A stretch of 64,000 nt of DNA, taken from the NCBI GenBank assembly GCA_037833965.1, contig AP031356.1, forward strand, positions 12,050,501 to 12,114,500, written 5' to 3'. Made by a program: the position numbers and the translations under genes. Below the pieces are notes generated by a model, which did no database searches, was not told the DNA's origin, and saw only the letters and a program-made list of their open reading frames with translations. This DNA comes from Marchantia polymorpha subsp. ruderalis. Its lineage: Eukaryota; Streptophyta; Marchantiopsida; Marchantiales; Marchantiaceae. Every line of letters begins with the position of its first letter. The first letter of the stretch is position 1. Below, one piece after another: positions 19,567-28,665 of the stretch.

Positions 19567-21520
19567 TGGAGGAGGAGACAATCATCAACCTAGCAATCCA
19601 AGAGATTGAGGGTGTTGATGTGGAACATAAGAGGCCTATCTACGACTAAGTATGTGAGTGCACATCCGATTTGGAAGATGGCGGACATCCTCAACATTGT
19701 TGAAACTTGGGAGCATGAAAGTAATGTTATTGGAGAGATACAAGGTTTTACTCTGGTGGGATCTACTTGGAACCATAGAAATCGACGAGCAGGAAGAGGC
19801 TTTGGAGGCATTGCTACTTTCATCAGATCTGAACTTCTTCCTATGATACATTTGGAAAGCCAAGATATTGGGAAACAATATCATTGGCTTCGTCTTGGAT
19901 CGATTGGAGGATCTTACAGTTATTTGGCAGTTTGTTACTTTGCACCATTATCCATGCAGATCTACTCCACAAGCACTTGCAATCGAAGTCAACCATTCCA
20001 TCGGCTCATAGGAGATGTTCTCAAATATCAAGACAAAGGTGAAGTTTTTCTTGTTGGAGACTTCAATGCCCGCATACGTTCCGCTCAATTTACACAATTT
20101 GATAGTTGGAGGTCTTGGTGGAGTCAAAGTTGAGCACATGGGCTGAATCTTGTCAGAAGAGAGCGCGGTTCCAAGCTGGTTTTCGTCCTACATTCAACAC
20201 TATAGACCATATCTTGGTTTTACGTGTTCTATGGGAGAAATCCAAGGGCAATGAAAAAGCTTTGTTTTGTGCCTTCATTGATTTCAAGAAAGCTTTTGAC
20301 ACAGTACCTCGTGAGCTTTTATGGAAAAGATTGCAAACCATTGGAGTACCATCAGATCTCTTGGCAGCGGTGGCTGCATTATACCACTCAGTTCGGGCCA
20401 AGATCAACACTTCTCAAACCGAAGAGATTATCAGCACCATTGGAGTCATTCAAGGTTGTCCTCTCTCTCCCACTCTCTTTGGAGTTTTCATAGATGATAT
20501 AGAAAGGTGGTTGGAGGATTGTGATAGCGAAGGTGTTAAACTTGGAGGCTTTGTCATCAAAGCTCTTTTGTATGCAGATGATGTCATATTACTAGCACGT
20601 GATGCCACTAGTTTACAGAAACACCTCAACACTTTGGCTAGCTTTTGTACTCAAAATCAGATGGAAGTCAATTTGGAGAAGTCCAAAGTCATTCTTGTGG
20701 GCACTAGATCCAAGCTCTCTTTCTGTTACAAAGGATTAGAGTTGGAACAAGTGAAAAGTTACAAATATTTGGGCATTGATTTCTCATCTGATTATAGTTG
20801 GGCACTTTGTGTGCAAAAGAGGGTAGAAGCTGGTTTCAAAGCTCTATATTCATTGCTAAATAGATGTAGAGGAGCTCATCTAGTGTCTTGGAGTCTTAGG
20901 AAATTCTTATTCAGGAGCTTAGTGTTTCTCGTTATCTTATATGGAACACAAGTGTGGGGTCCTGGTTGTACGAAGACAGGTTGGCAGCGTTTGGAGAGGG
21001 TGCAAAAGATCTTCTTACAAGAAGAATTGGGTGTGAGGACCCAAACTTCTTATGCAATTCTTCTTGCGGAAACAGGTTGTCTACCTCTTGAGGCTGAAGC
21101 TCTCTTTTTGACTATCACTTACGTCAAAAGAGTGAGATCTCTTGATGCTTCTCGACTTCCTCTTGAAGCTTTGCGTGCCACACGTCCCAAGGGTTGGTTT
21201 GCAGATGTGGTGACTTGGTCTTTGAGGTGGAATGTGACGGAACTCGATTGGAATTTGCAACCTATTGCCCTACGCGAGCGTATTAAGGAGGAATTTCTCA
21301 GCATTATGTGGAGCACACGAGGCACCAAGATGCAGTTTTATCAACTTCATGTGAATCCTATGCTTGTTTATTGTGAGCAAGGATATTTACTTGCAGAGAT
21401 ATCTACTTCTTTACGTCATATTATTGCTAGACATAGAACTGGATCTCATAGTCTTGGGATTGAAGAAGGGCGTTGGTTGAACATTGATAGGAGTGAACGT
21501 ATTTGTAAGCTATGTGATGT
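19567..21520 (+). mobile_element. LINE-A3, segment 4 (ORF2, internally deleted)
   Basis: Resumes with the ORF1 end and TAG at 19591-19593, the ORF2 endonuclease N-terminal half to ~20104 (GDFNARIRSAQFTQFD), then jumps ~1.13 kb to the RT (GGVESKLSTW, ~20113). It continues through YADD (~20577) to the first half of the knuckle (ERICKLCD) at 21520. Confidence 0.85.
19618..20133 (+). pseudogene. LINE-A3 ORF2, endonuclease N-terminal half
   Basis: Starts MWNIRGLSTTKYVS. Contains VETWEHES, GGIATFIRSEL, VCYFAP and GDFNARI, and stops soon after the deletion junction at ~20104. Lacks the SDH catalytic motif. Confidence 0.8.
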
Positions 21521-21911
21521 GATGCTATGTAGAAAGAATGTGAGAATTTCTGGTCTACCTGAATCTGAGAAGGAAGAGGTGAAGAGTGTTGTCACCAAGT
21601 TTTTAGCTGAAACACTTGATGTTCCTAATGCGGATGTGGCTCAAGCTTTTCGCATTGGAACCATAGGAACTCAACCTCGAGCCATCATAGTTAAGTTCAA
21701 TGACCAAACTCAACGTGATACAGCTTTAGCCAACAAAGTTGTACTCAAAGGACGTAGGATTTGGTTAGATCCCGATCTCACACCTCTACAAGTAGAGGCA
21801 AGGAGAAAGGAGCTTGCAAAAGTCAAAGAAGCTCAAGATGCTGGATTTTTTGCTTATCTTCGTGATGGACAAGCAATTGTCACTCAAAGGAAGAGACAAT
21901 CATCCACATAG
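20106..21911 (+). pseudogene. Chimeric frame: LINE-A RT fused to LINE-C ORF1 C-terminus
   Basis: A 601-codon open frame. Residues ~1-470 are LINE-A3 RT and thumb region (VESKLSTW, QAGFRP, FKKAFDTV, YADD) up to RICKLCD. A junction VMLC leads into LINE-C ORF1 RRM and C-terminal domain (RKNVRISGLPESE to RKRQSST). The RT lacks its first motifs. The fusion arose by a junction at ~21521-21531 that happens to keep frame. No promoter is evident; probably accidental. Confidence 0.8.
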
Positions 21912-22352
21912 AGACAATCATCCACATTCTCAATTATCAGAGCAAAGGTGAAGTTTTTCTGGTTGGAGATTTCAATGCTCGAATAGGTTGTGCACAATTT
22001 ACTCAAGTTGGTGATCTCTTGGGTTCTCCCTCCTTTGAAGAACTTGAAGATAGTATGTGGTGTAGAAAGTCTTCTGATATTTGTACAAATCCTTTGACAT
22101 AACACTTTCTAACCTTTGGAGCCACATGTAATTTCAAAGTTCTCAACGGTATCTCTCTCTTTCCCAACTCCCTTTCCAATACGTGCTTTTCTCCTACAGG
22201 TGTTAGCACCATTGATTATCTTCTATCTTCAGCCACTCATAGCTCTTTTATTTCGAAATTTGATATTCTAGAACCTCAGCCAGAGTCAGATCATGCACCT
22301 CTCTTATTTACTCTCTTGTTATCAAAAACAATCCCTCTCTCTCCATGCCATT
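21525..22352 (+). mobile_element. LINE-C copy, segment 1 (ORF1 end and part of endonuclease)
   Basis: LINE-C ORF1 C-terminal part to 21911, an 18-bp direct duplication (units starting ~21893 and ~21911), a jump to the second half of the endonuclease (GEVFLVGDFNARIGCAQ; SDHAPLLF at ~22290), then interruption at CCATT (22348-22352) by C'. Continues at 23139-24105 and 28623-28665. One in-frame stop is visible near 22099 (PLT, stop, HFLTFG). Confidence 0.8.
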
Positions 22353-23133
22353 GTGAGAAACCAAACCTCATATGCTATTCTTCTTGCGGAAACAGGTTGT
22401 TTACCTCTAGAGGCTGAAGCTCTATACTTGACCATCACTTACATCACAAGGGTGAGATCTCTTGATGCTTCTCGCCTTCCTCCTCAGGCTTTGAGTGCCA
22501 CACGTGCCAAAGGATGGTTAGCGGATGTGATAACTTGGTCTTTGAGGTGGAATGTGACGGAACGCGATTGGGACCTACAACCTATAGCACTACGTGAACG
22601 TCTAAAGGAGGAGTTTCTGAACATTATTTGGAGCAAGCGCGGCACCAAGATGCAGTTTTATCAACTTCATGTGAATCCTATGCTTGTTTATTGTGAACAT
22701 GATTACCTACTTGCAGGAATCTCTACGTCCTTACGTCATATTATTGCTAGGCATAGAACTGGATCTCATAGGCTAGGAATTGAGGAAGGACGTTGGCTTA
22801 ATATTGATAGGAGTCAACGTATTTGTAGGCTATGTGATGGAAGAGAAGTTGAGGATGAAGAGCATGTATTTCTTACTTGTACTAGATATGCAGAGATTAG
22901 AGTGACTCATAATATAGATGTAGAGAATTTTCATTCTTTGTTACAGTTAGTTCCTTTTGATTTAGGTTGTTATATTAGGGACATTATTAGTTATCGTTCT
23001 AGTGCTCTTGGCACTAGCTAGGGTTTGGCCTTTGGGGTCTTTTCCCTTGTTTGTGGCTGTCGCTTGTATTGTGTTTTCCAGCCTTTTGACCCTTTGGGTC
23101 CCCCGGGCTTGATCTATTACCATTTACCATTTA
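22353..23133 (+). mobile_element. LINE-C', 5'-truncated copy inserted in LINE-C
   Basis: ORF2 C-terminal third (VRNQTSYAILLAETGC to YRSSALGTS, stop at ~23019-23021), the C-type 3' UTR (GGGTTTGGCCTTTGGGG), hairpin and tail. Target duplication CCATT at 22348-22352 and 23134-23138. The frame in the insert is open. The knuckle is ICRLC..EEHVFLTC. Confidence 0.9.
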
Positions 23134-23138
23134 CCATT

Positions 23139-24105
23139 CTGTTTTAACTTCTCCCAAGTTTCGTTTAGATCCTAGTAAGAAAGAGTTGTACATGTTACAT
23201 TTTCAAAACCTTTTGACTCACACTTCATGGAGCCTTGATCCACATACAGCGAGTGGGCAATTAATAGAGTTGCTGAAAGACACTGCTTCTAAGTTCTTTT
23301 TGCGGCACAAGGATCGAAGAGCTAGGGGGCTTCCTTGCAATGGATGGTTTGACTTGGATTGTAAGCAAGCGAGGATGAGATCAGTTGACAAGTCTTTGGA
23401 TTTCCAAAGTCGGCTTACCTTGACAAGGCTTTACAAAGACTTGGTGAAGTCTAAAAAAAGAGCTTTTTTGAGGACGAAGCAGGAATCCTTGACAAAGGAG
23501 TTGATGGAGAATCCCAAATCCTTTTGGAGACGGTTAGCTGTAAGGTCTTCAAAACCTACTCTTGATCCCAAGAGTTTGATTGACTTTGCTGAAAAGCTTT
23601 ATTTCTTTCCCAACGCTGCATCAATGCCTTGTTGTGAAGGAACATCAGGCTTATTTTCTGAATCAGAGGTGATGACTCAAGTTAGAAAATTAGCAAATGG
23701 TAAATCGGAGGATTTGGATGGTCTCTCTATTGAACTTTTGAAGTGGGGAGGAGATCTTATTGGACCGAGACTCACCAAAGCGTTAGAGAATGCAGCTATG
23801 TATGGTTTTCCTTCAGCTTGGTCATTACGGAAGATTGTGCCTATTCACAAGTCAGGAAGGAAGGACTTGGTGACAAACTATCGCACTATCATGGTGGGTA
23901 GTGTTTTTGCCAAGTTGTTTGGCAAATTGGTGGAGTCAAAGTTGAGCACATGGACTGAATCTCACCGAAAGAGAGCGCGGTTTCAAGCAGGCTTTCGCCC
24001 CACATACAACACCATTGACCATATCTTGGCTTTGCGTGTTTTATGGGAGAAGTCAAAGGGCAATGGCAAAGCTTTGTTTTGCGCCTTCATTGATTTTAAG
24101 AAAGC
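23139..24105 (+). mobile_element. LINE-C copy, segment 2 (linker and RT N-terminal part)
   Basis: From CTGTTTTAACTTCTCCC to GATTTTAAGAAAGC, encoding the linker (FFLRHKDRRARGLPCNGWFD) and first RT motifs (VTNYRTIMVGS, QAGFRP, FIDFKKA). LINE-A1 interrupts at AAAGC (24105). The remaining bases TTTTGACACTGTACC follow at 28623. Confidence 0.9.
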
Positions 24106-24490
24106 ACAACGGCCGGGCGCATATACCTGCAAATTTTCAGCCCCAACGGAGCTGCTGTCAAGAAGTTGTCATTTCGAAACTTTGAGTTTAGGGATTTGAG
24201 CATGAATCTTGCGGAGGCCATATCTTCTTGCTGGAGTGTCAACGGGAGCTGAGATTTGGTGGGCTTGTTGACGACGGCCGGGCGCACATACCTGCAAATT
24301 TTCAGCCCCAACGGAGCTGGTGTCAAGAAGTTGTCATTTCGAAACTTTGAGTTTAGGGATTTGAGCATGAATCTAGCGGAGGCCATATCTTCTTGCTGGA
24401 GTGTCAACGGGAGCTGAGATTTGGTGGGCTTGTTGACGACGGCCGGGCGCACATACCTGCAAATTTTCAGCCCCAACGGAGCTGCTGTCA
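24106..24490 (+). promoter_or_regulatory. LINE-A1 5' UTR: ~2.4 tandem 165-bp monomers
   Basis: Cores CCTGCAAATTTTCAGC near 24128, 24293 and 24458, 165 bp apart, then a ~55-bp leader to the ORF1 ATG. Because the array lies inside the insertion boundaries it is part of the mobile element. By analogy with rodent L1 monomers it is a likely internal promoter (inference). Confidence 0.75.
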
Positions 24491-24545
24491 AGAAGTTTTC
24501 ATTTCGAAACTTTGAGCTTGTGTAACATCTTGCAAAGTTGGGTTC

Positions 24546-25283
24546 ATGATGGATTCTGAAAACAAACTTCTCAATCTTGTGCAAACGGTTTTGGAGGAAT
24601 TGAAAGTGCTACGCCAAGAATTCAAGGCACAAAATGTTGCTTTGACTGCTGCAAAGAATGAAATCAGGGAGTTGAAGATTTCTCACAAAAGTTTTGAGAA
24701 GATCATGCTCCAAATCTCTGGATCTGTTGAGGACATTCAAGACAAGGTTGGTTCTCAAGCTTCTACTGTTACTACTCCTGCTTTGCATGAAGTGGTTGAA
24801 ACTCTAGAGGTGAAAATGAAGTCCTATGCTGAAGCTACCAAGTCTGCTCATATCTCTTTCTGTCAAGAGCAAGAGATTGAAAAGGCTAATCAATTTGCTC
24901 GTATGAAGAATGTGAGGATTTCGGGTCTACCTGAATCTGAGAAAGAAGAGGTGAAGAGTGTGGTCACCAAGTTTTTGACTGAAACACTTGATGTTGCTAA
25001 TCCGGATTTGGCTCATGCTTATCGTATTGGCAACAAAGGCACACAACCTCGTGCCATTATTGTTAAGTTTGTGGATCAAGCTCAACGTGATATGGCTTTA
25101 GCTAACAAGGCCATTCTCAAGGGACGGAGGATTTGGTTAGATCCAGATCTTACACCTCTTCAAGTTGAAGCAAGGAGGAAGGAGCTTGCAAAAGTCAAAG
25201 AAGCTCAAGATGCAGGTTTTGTAGCTTATCTACGTGATAGTCAAGCTATTATCACCAAGAGGAGGAGACAATCATCAACCTAG
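24546..25283 (+). CDS. LINE-A1 ORF1 protein
   Basis: 245 residues, intact. N-terminal coiled coil (~5-110; heptads LLNLVQTVLEELKVLRQEF and IRELKISHKSFEKIM). RRM-like domain ~120-195 with KNVRISGLPESE and IIVKFVDQAQRDMALANK. Basic C-terminal segment LTPLQVEARRKELAKVKEAQ. Fits LINE ORF1 RNA-binding chaperones that form the ribonucleoprotein with element RNA. It ends RRRQSST at TAG 25281-25283, and the same frame stays open into ORF2. Start: first ATG of two (ATGATGG), right after the monomer leader. Confidence 0.93.
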   Translation: MMDSENKLLNLVQTVLEELKVLRQEFKAQNVALTAAKNEIRELKISHKSFEKIMLQISGSVEDIQDKVGSQASTVTTPALHEVVETLEVKMKSYAEATKSAHISFCQEQEIEKANQFARMKNVRISGLPESEKEEVKSVVTKFLTETLDVANPDLAHAYRIGNKGTQPRAIIVKFVDQAQRDMALANKAILKGRRIWLDPDLTPLQVEARRKELAKVKEAQDAGFVAYLRDSQAIITKRRRQSST

Positions 25284-25292
25284 CAATCCAAG
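25281..25292 (+). promoter_or_regulatory. Candidate read-through stop between ORF1 and ORF2
   Basis: ACC TAG CAA TCC, frame 0 on both sides. TAG followed by CAA resembles the leaky-stop context CARYYA of plant RNA viruses, with the last base different. Conserved in LINE-A2 (3250), A3 (19591), B1 (14526), B2 (29981) and B3 (51804). Confidence 0.6.
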
Positions 25293-25307
25293 AGATTGAG
25301 GGTGTTG

Positions 25308-28300
25308 ATGTGGAACATAAGAGGCCTATCTACGACTAAGTATGTGAGTGCACATCCGATTTGGAAGATGGCGGACATCCTCAACATTGTTGAGACTTGG
25401 GAGCATGAAAGTAATGTTATTGGAGAGATACAAGGTTTTACTCTGGTGGGATCTACTTGGAACCATAGAAATCGACGAGCAGGAAGAGGCTTTGGAGGCA
25501 TTGCTACTTTCATCAGATCTGAACTTCTTCCTATGATACATTTGGAAAGCCAAGATATTGGGAAACAATATCATTGGCTTCGTCTTGGATCGATTGGAGG
25601 ATCTTACAGTTATTTGGCAGTTTGTTACTTTGCACCATTATCCATGCAAATCTACTCCACAAGCACTTGCAATCGAAGTCAACCATTCCATCGGCTCATA
25701 GGAGATGTTCTCAAATATCAAGACAAAGGTGAAGTTTTTCTTGTTGGAGACTTCAATGCCCGCATACGTTCTGCTCAATTTACACAATTTGATAGTTCCT
25801 TGTCTTCCCACTCTTTTGAAGAAAGTAGAGATAGTTTGTGGTCTAGAGTCTCTTGTGATCCTTGTACAAATGATTTGACTGAGCATTTCTTGACTTTTGG
25901 AGCCACTTGTAATCTGAAAGTTCTTAATGGTGTTTCTTTCTTTCCCAACTCTCACTCCAATACATGTTTTTCCTCTACTGGTGTTAGCACTATAGATTAT
26001 CTTTTGTCCTCTGCCACTAATAGTTCATTTATCTCAGCATTTGATATTCTAGAGCCTCAACCAGAATCAGATCATACACCTCTTTTATTCACTCTTTTGT
26101 TGTCAACGTCAATCCCTCTCCCTACATGTCACTATGTTTCTACTTCCCCCAAGTTTTGTCTAGATGCTAGTAAGAAGCAACTTTATAGTGAACATTTCCA
26201 AGACCTCTTGACTTGTACTACTTGGAGCCTTGATCCACATACATCTAGTTTGCAACTAACTGAGTTGCTCCAAAACTCTGCTTCTAAGTTCTTTTTGAGA
26301 CATAAGACCAGGAGAGCTAGAGGTCTTCCTTGCAATGGATGGTTTGACTTTGATTGCAAGCAAGCGAGGGCGAAATCACTTGATAAATCCTTGGATCTTC
26401 ACAATCGGTTGATTATGACAAGACTTTACAAAGACTTGGTGAAGTCCAAGAAACGAGCATTTTTGAGGCAGAAGCAAGAGTGCTTGACAAAGGAGCTCTT
26501 GGAGAATCCCAAATCCTTTTGGAGGCGGTTGGCAGTACGATCTTCTAAACCTACTCTTGATCCCAAGTCTTTGATTTCTTTTGCTGAAAAGCTTTATTTC
26601 TTTCCCAATGTTGCATCTATGCCACATTGTGAAGGAAATCCAGGCTTATTTTCAGAAGTTGAAGTGATGACTCAACTTAGACAATTGGCAAATGGTAAAT
26701 GTGAGGATTTGGATGGGCTTTCCATTGAACTTCTCAAGTGGGGAGGAGATGCTATTGGGCCTATACTCACAAAAGTGTTAGAGGATGCTGCTATTCATGG
26801 CTTTCCTTCATCTTGGTCTCTACGGAAGATTGTTCCTATTCACAAATCTGGGAGCAAGGCCTTGGTGACAAACTATCGCACTATCATGGTGGGTAGTATT
26901 TTTGCCAAGTTATTTGGCAAATTGGTGGAGTCAAAGTTGAGCACATGGGCTGAATCTTGTCAGAAGAGAGCGCGGTTCCAAGCTGGTTTTCGTCCTACAT
27001 TCAACACTATAGACCATATCTTGGTTTTACGTGTTCTATGGGAGAAATCCAAGGGTAATGGAAAAGCTTTATTTTGTGCCTTCATTGATTTCAAGAAAGC
27101 TTTTGACACAGTACCTCGTGAGCTTTTATGGCAAAGATTGCAAGCCATTGGAGTACCATCAGATCTCTTGGCAGCGGTGGCTGCATTATACCACTCAGTT
27201 CGGGCCAAGATCAACACTTCTCATACCGAAGAGATTATCAGCACCATTGGAGTCATTCAAGGTTGTCCTCTCTCTCCCACTCTCTTTGGAGTTTTCATAG
27301 ATGATATAGAAAGGTGGTTGGAGGATTGTGATAGCGAAGGTGTTAAACTTGGAGGCTTTGTCATCAAAGCTCTTTTGTATGCAGATGATGTCATATTACT
27401 AGCACGTGATGCCACTAGTTTACAGAAACACCTCGACACTTTGGCTAGCTTTTGTACTCAAAATCAGATGGAAGTCAATTTGGAGAAGTCCAAAGTCATT
27501 CTTGTGGGCACTAGATCCAAGCTCTCTTTCTGTTACAAAGGATTAGAGTTGGAACAAGTGAAAAGTTACAAATATTTGGGCATTGATTTCTCATCTGATT
27601 ATAGTTGGGCACTTTGTGTGCAAAAGAGGGTAGAAGCTGGTTTCAAAGCTCTATATTCATTGCTAAATAGATGTAGAGGAGCTCATCTAGTGTCTTGGAG
27701 TCTTAGGATATTCTTATTCAGGAGCTTAGTGTTTCCCGTTATCTTATATGGAACACAAGTGTGGGGTCCTGGTTGTACGAAGACAGGTTGGCAGCGTTTG
27801 GAGAGGGTACAAAAGATCTTCTTACAAGAAGAATTGGGTGTGAGGACCCAAACTTCTTATGCAATTCTTCTTGCGGAAACAGGTTGTCTACCTCTTGAGG
27901 CTGAAGCTCTCTTTTTGACTATCACTTACGTCAAAAGAGTGAGATCTCTTGATGCTTCTCGACTTCCTCTTGAAGCTTTGCGTGCCACACGTCCCAAGGG
28001 TTGGTTTGCAGATGTGGTGACTTGGTCTTTGAGGTGGAATGTGACGGAACTTGATTGGAATTTGCAACCTATTGCCCTACGCGAGCGTATTAGGGAGGAA
28101 TTTCTCAGCATTATGTGGAGCACACGAGGCACCAAGATGCAGTTTTATCAACTTCATGTGAATCCTATGCTTGTTTATTGCGAGCAAGGATATTTACTTG
28201 CAGAGATATCTACTTCTTTACGTAATATTATTGCTAGACATAGAACTGGATCTCATAGTCTTGGGATTGAAGAAGGGCGTTGGTTGAACATTGATAGGAG

Positions 28301-28508
28301 TGAACGTATTTGTAGGCTATGTGATGGAAGAAAAGTTGAGGATGAAGAGCATGTATTTCTTACTTGTTCTAGGTATGTAGAGATTCGAGTGGCGCATAAA
28401 GTTGATGTCGAGAATTTCTTTTCTCTGCTTCAACTCGAGCCTTATGATTTAGGTTGTTACATTAGAGATATTATTAGTTACCGTTCTAGTGTTTTGGGCA
28501 CTAGCTAG
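25308..28508 (+). CDS. LINE-A1 ORF2 polyprotein: endonuclease, reverse transcriptase, CCHC
   Basis: 1066 residues from ATG 25308; 1074 if made by read-through from 25284. Endonuclease: WN (2-3), E29, GDFN (D148) and SDH (H256), which would nick target DNA. Linker ~270-480. Reverse transcriptase: NYRTIMVGS, QAGFRP, FIDFKKAFD (D594), QGCPLSPTLFG and YADD (691-694), which copies the RNA from the nick. C-terminal knuckle C1002-x2-C1005-x9-H1015-x4-C1020. No RNase H domain seen. Length and order fit APE-type LINEs. I cannot assign the clade with confidence; the QAGFRPTFNTIDHI motif is not that of typical flowering-plant L1. Confidence 0.93.
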   Translation: MWNIRGLSTTKYVSAHPIWKMADILNIVETWEHESNVIGEIQGFTLVGSTWNHRNRRAGRGFGGIATFIRSELLPMIHLESQDIGKQYHWLRLGSIGGSYSYLAVCYFAPLSMQIYSTSTCNRSQPFHRLIGDVLKYQDKGEVFLVGDFNARIRSAQFTQFDSSLSSHSFEESRDSLWSRVSCDPCTNDLTEHFLTFGATCNLKVLNGVSFFPNSHSNTCFSSTGVSTIDYLLSSATNSSFISAFDILEPQPESDHTPLLFTLLLSTSIPLPTCHYVSTSPKFCLDASKKQLYSEHFQDLLTCTTWSLDPHTSSLQLTELLQNSASKFFLRHKTRRARGLPCNGWFDFDCKQARAKSLDKSLDLHNRLIMTRLYKDLVKSKKRAFLRQKQECLTKELLENPKSFWRRLAVRSSKPTLDPKSLISFAEKLYFFPNVASMPHCEGNPGLFSEVEVMTQLRQLANGKCEDLDGLSIELLKWGGDAIGPILTKVLEDAAIHGFPSSWSLRKIVPIHKSGSKALVTNYRTIMVGSIFAKLFGKLVESKLSTWAESCQKRARFQAGFRPTFNTIDHILVLRVLWEKSKGNGKALFCAFIDFKKAFDTVPRELLWQRLQAIGVPSDLLAAVAALYHSVRAKINTSHTEEIISTIGVIQGCPLSPTLFGVFIDDIERWLEDCDSEGVKLGGFVIKALLYADDVILLARDATSLQKHLDTLASFCTQNQMEVNLEKSKVILVGTRSKLSFCYKGLELEQVKSYKYLGIDFSSDYSWALCVQKRVEAGFKALYSLLNRCRGAHLVSWSLRIFLFRSLVFPVILYGTQVWGPGCTKTGWQRLERVQKIFLQEELGVRTQTSYAILLAETGCLPLEAEALFLTITYVKRVRSLDASRLPLEALRATRPKGWFADVVTWSLRWNVTELDWNLQPIALRERIREEFLSIMWSTRGTKMQFYQLHVNPMLVYCEQGYLLAEISTSLRNIIARHRTGSHSLGIEEGRWLNIDRSERICRLCDGRKVEDEEHVFLTCSRYVEIRVAHKVDVENFFSLLQLEPYDLGCYIRDIISYRSSVLGTS

Positions 28509-28622
28509 GGGGTTCTTTTGGTTCTCTCCTAGTTTGGAGTTGGATTGTTTGTATTGTGTTTTTTAGCCTTTTGACCCTTTGGGTCCCACGGGCTTGATCT
28601 ATTTACCATTTACCATTTACCA
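28509..28622 (+). other. LINE-A1 3' UTR, conserved hairpin and heptamer tail
   Basis: Short UTR, then a two-tier stem-loop (outer AGCC with GGCT, inner GACCC with GGGTC around TTT), TTGATCTA and three TTTACCA heptamers. The last ~70 bp are shared by A, B and C although the sequence before them differs in C, marking it as the RT recognition end. Confidence 0.75.
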
Positions 28623-28665
28623 TTTTGACACTGTACCTCGTGAGCTATTATGGGAAAGGCTGCAA
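28623..28665 (+). mobile_element. LINE-C copy, segment 3
   Basis: TTTTGACACTGTACCTCGTG continues the reverse transcriptase codons interrupted at 24105 (KKAFDTVPRELLWERLQ). It ends at a junction with an inverted LINE-A ORF1 fragment. Confidence 0.85.

Larger units (their letters stand above)
24106..28622 (+). mobile_element. LINE-A1, full-length and apparently intact
   Basis: 4517 bp: monomers 24106-~24490, ORF1 24546-25283, ORF2 to 28508, 3' UTR with hairpin, tail ending at 28622. Inserted in LINE-C between GAAAGC and TTTTGACAC with no base of the target lost and no clear duplication. Both reading frames are open with all catalytic motifs, making it the best candidate for an active or very recently active copy. 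Confidence 0.92.

Noticed and set aside
3277-22352. Internal ORF2 deletions as spliced LINE transcripts
   Set aside because: The missing blocks do not begin with GT and end with AG, and differ from copy to copy.
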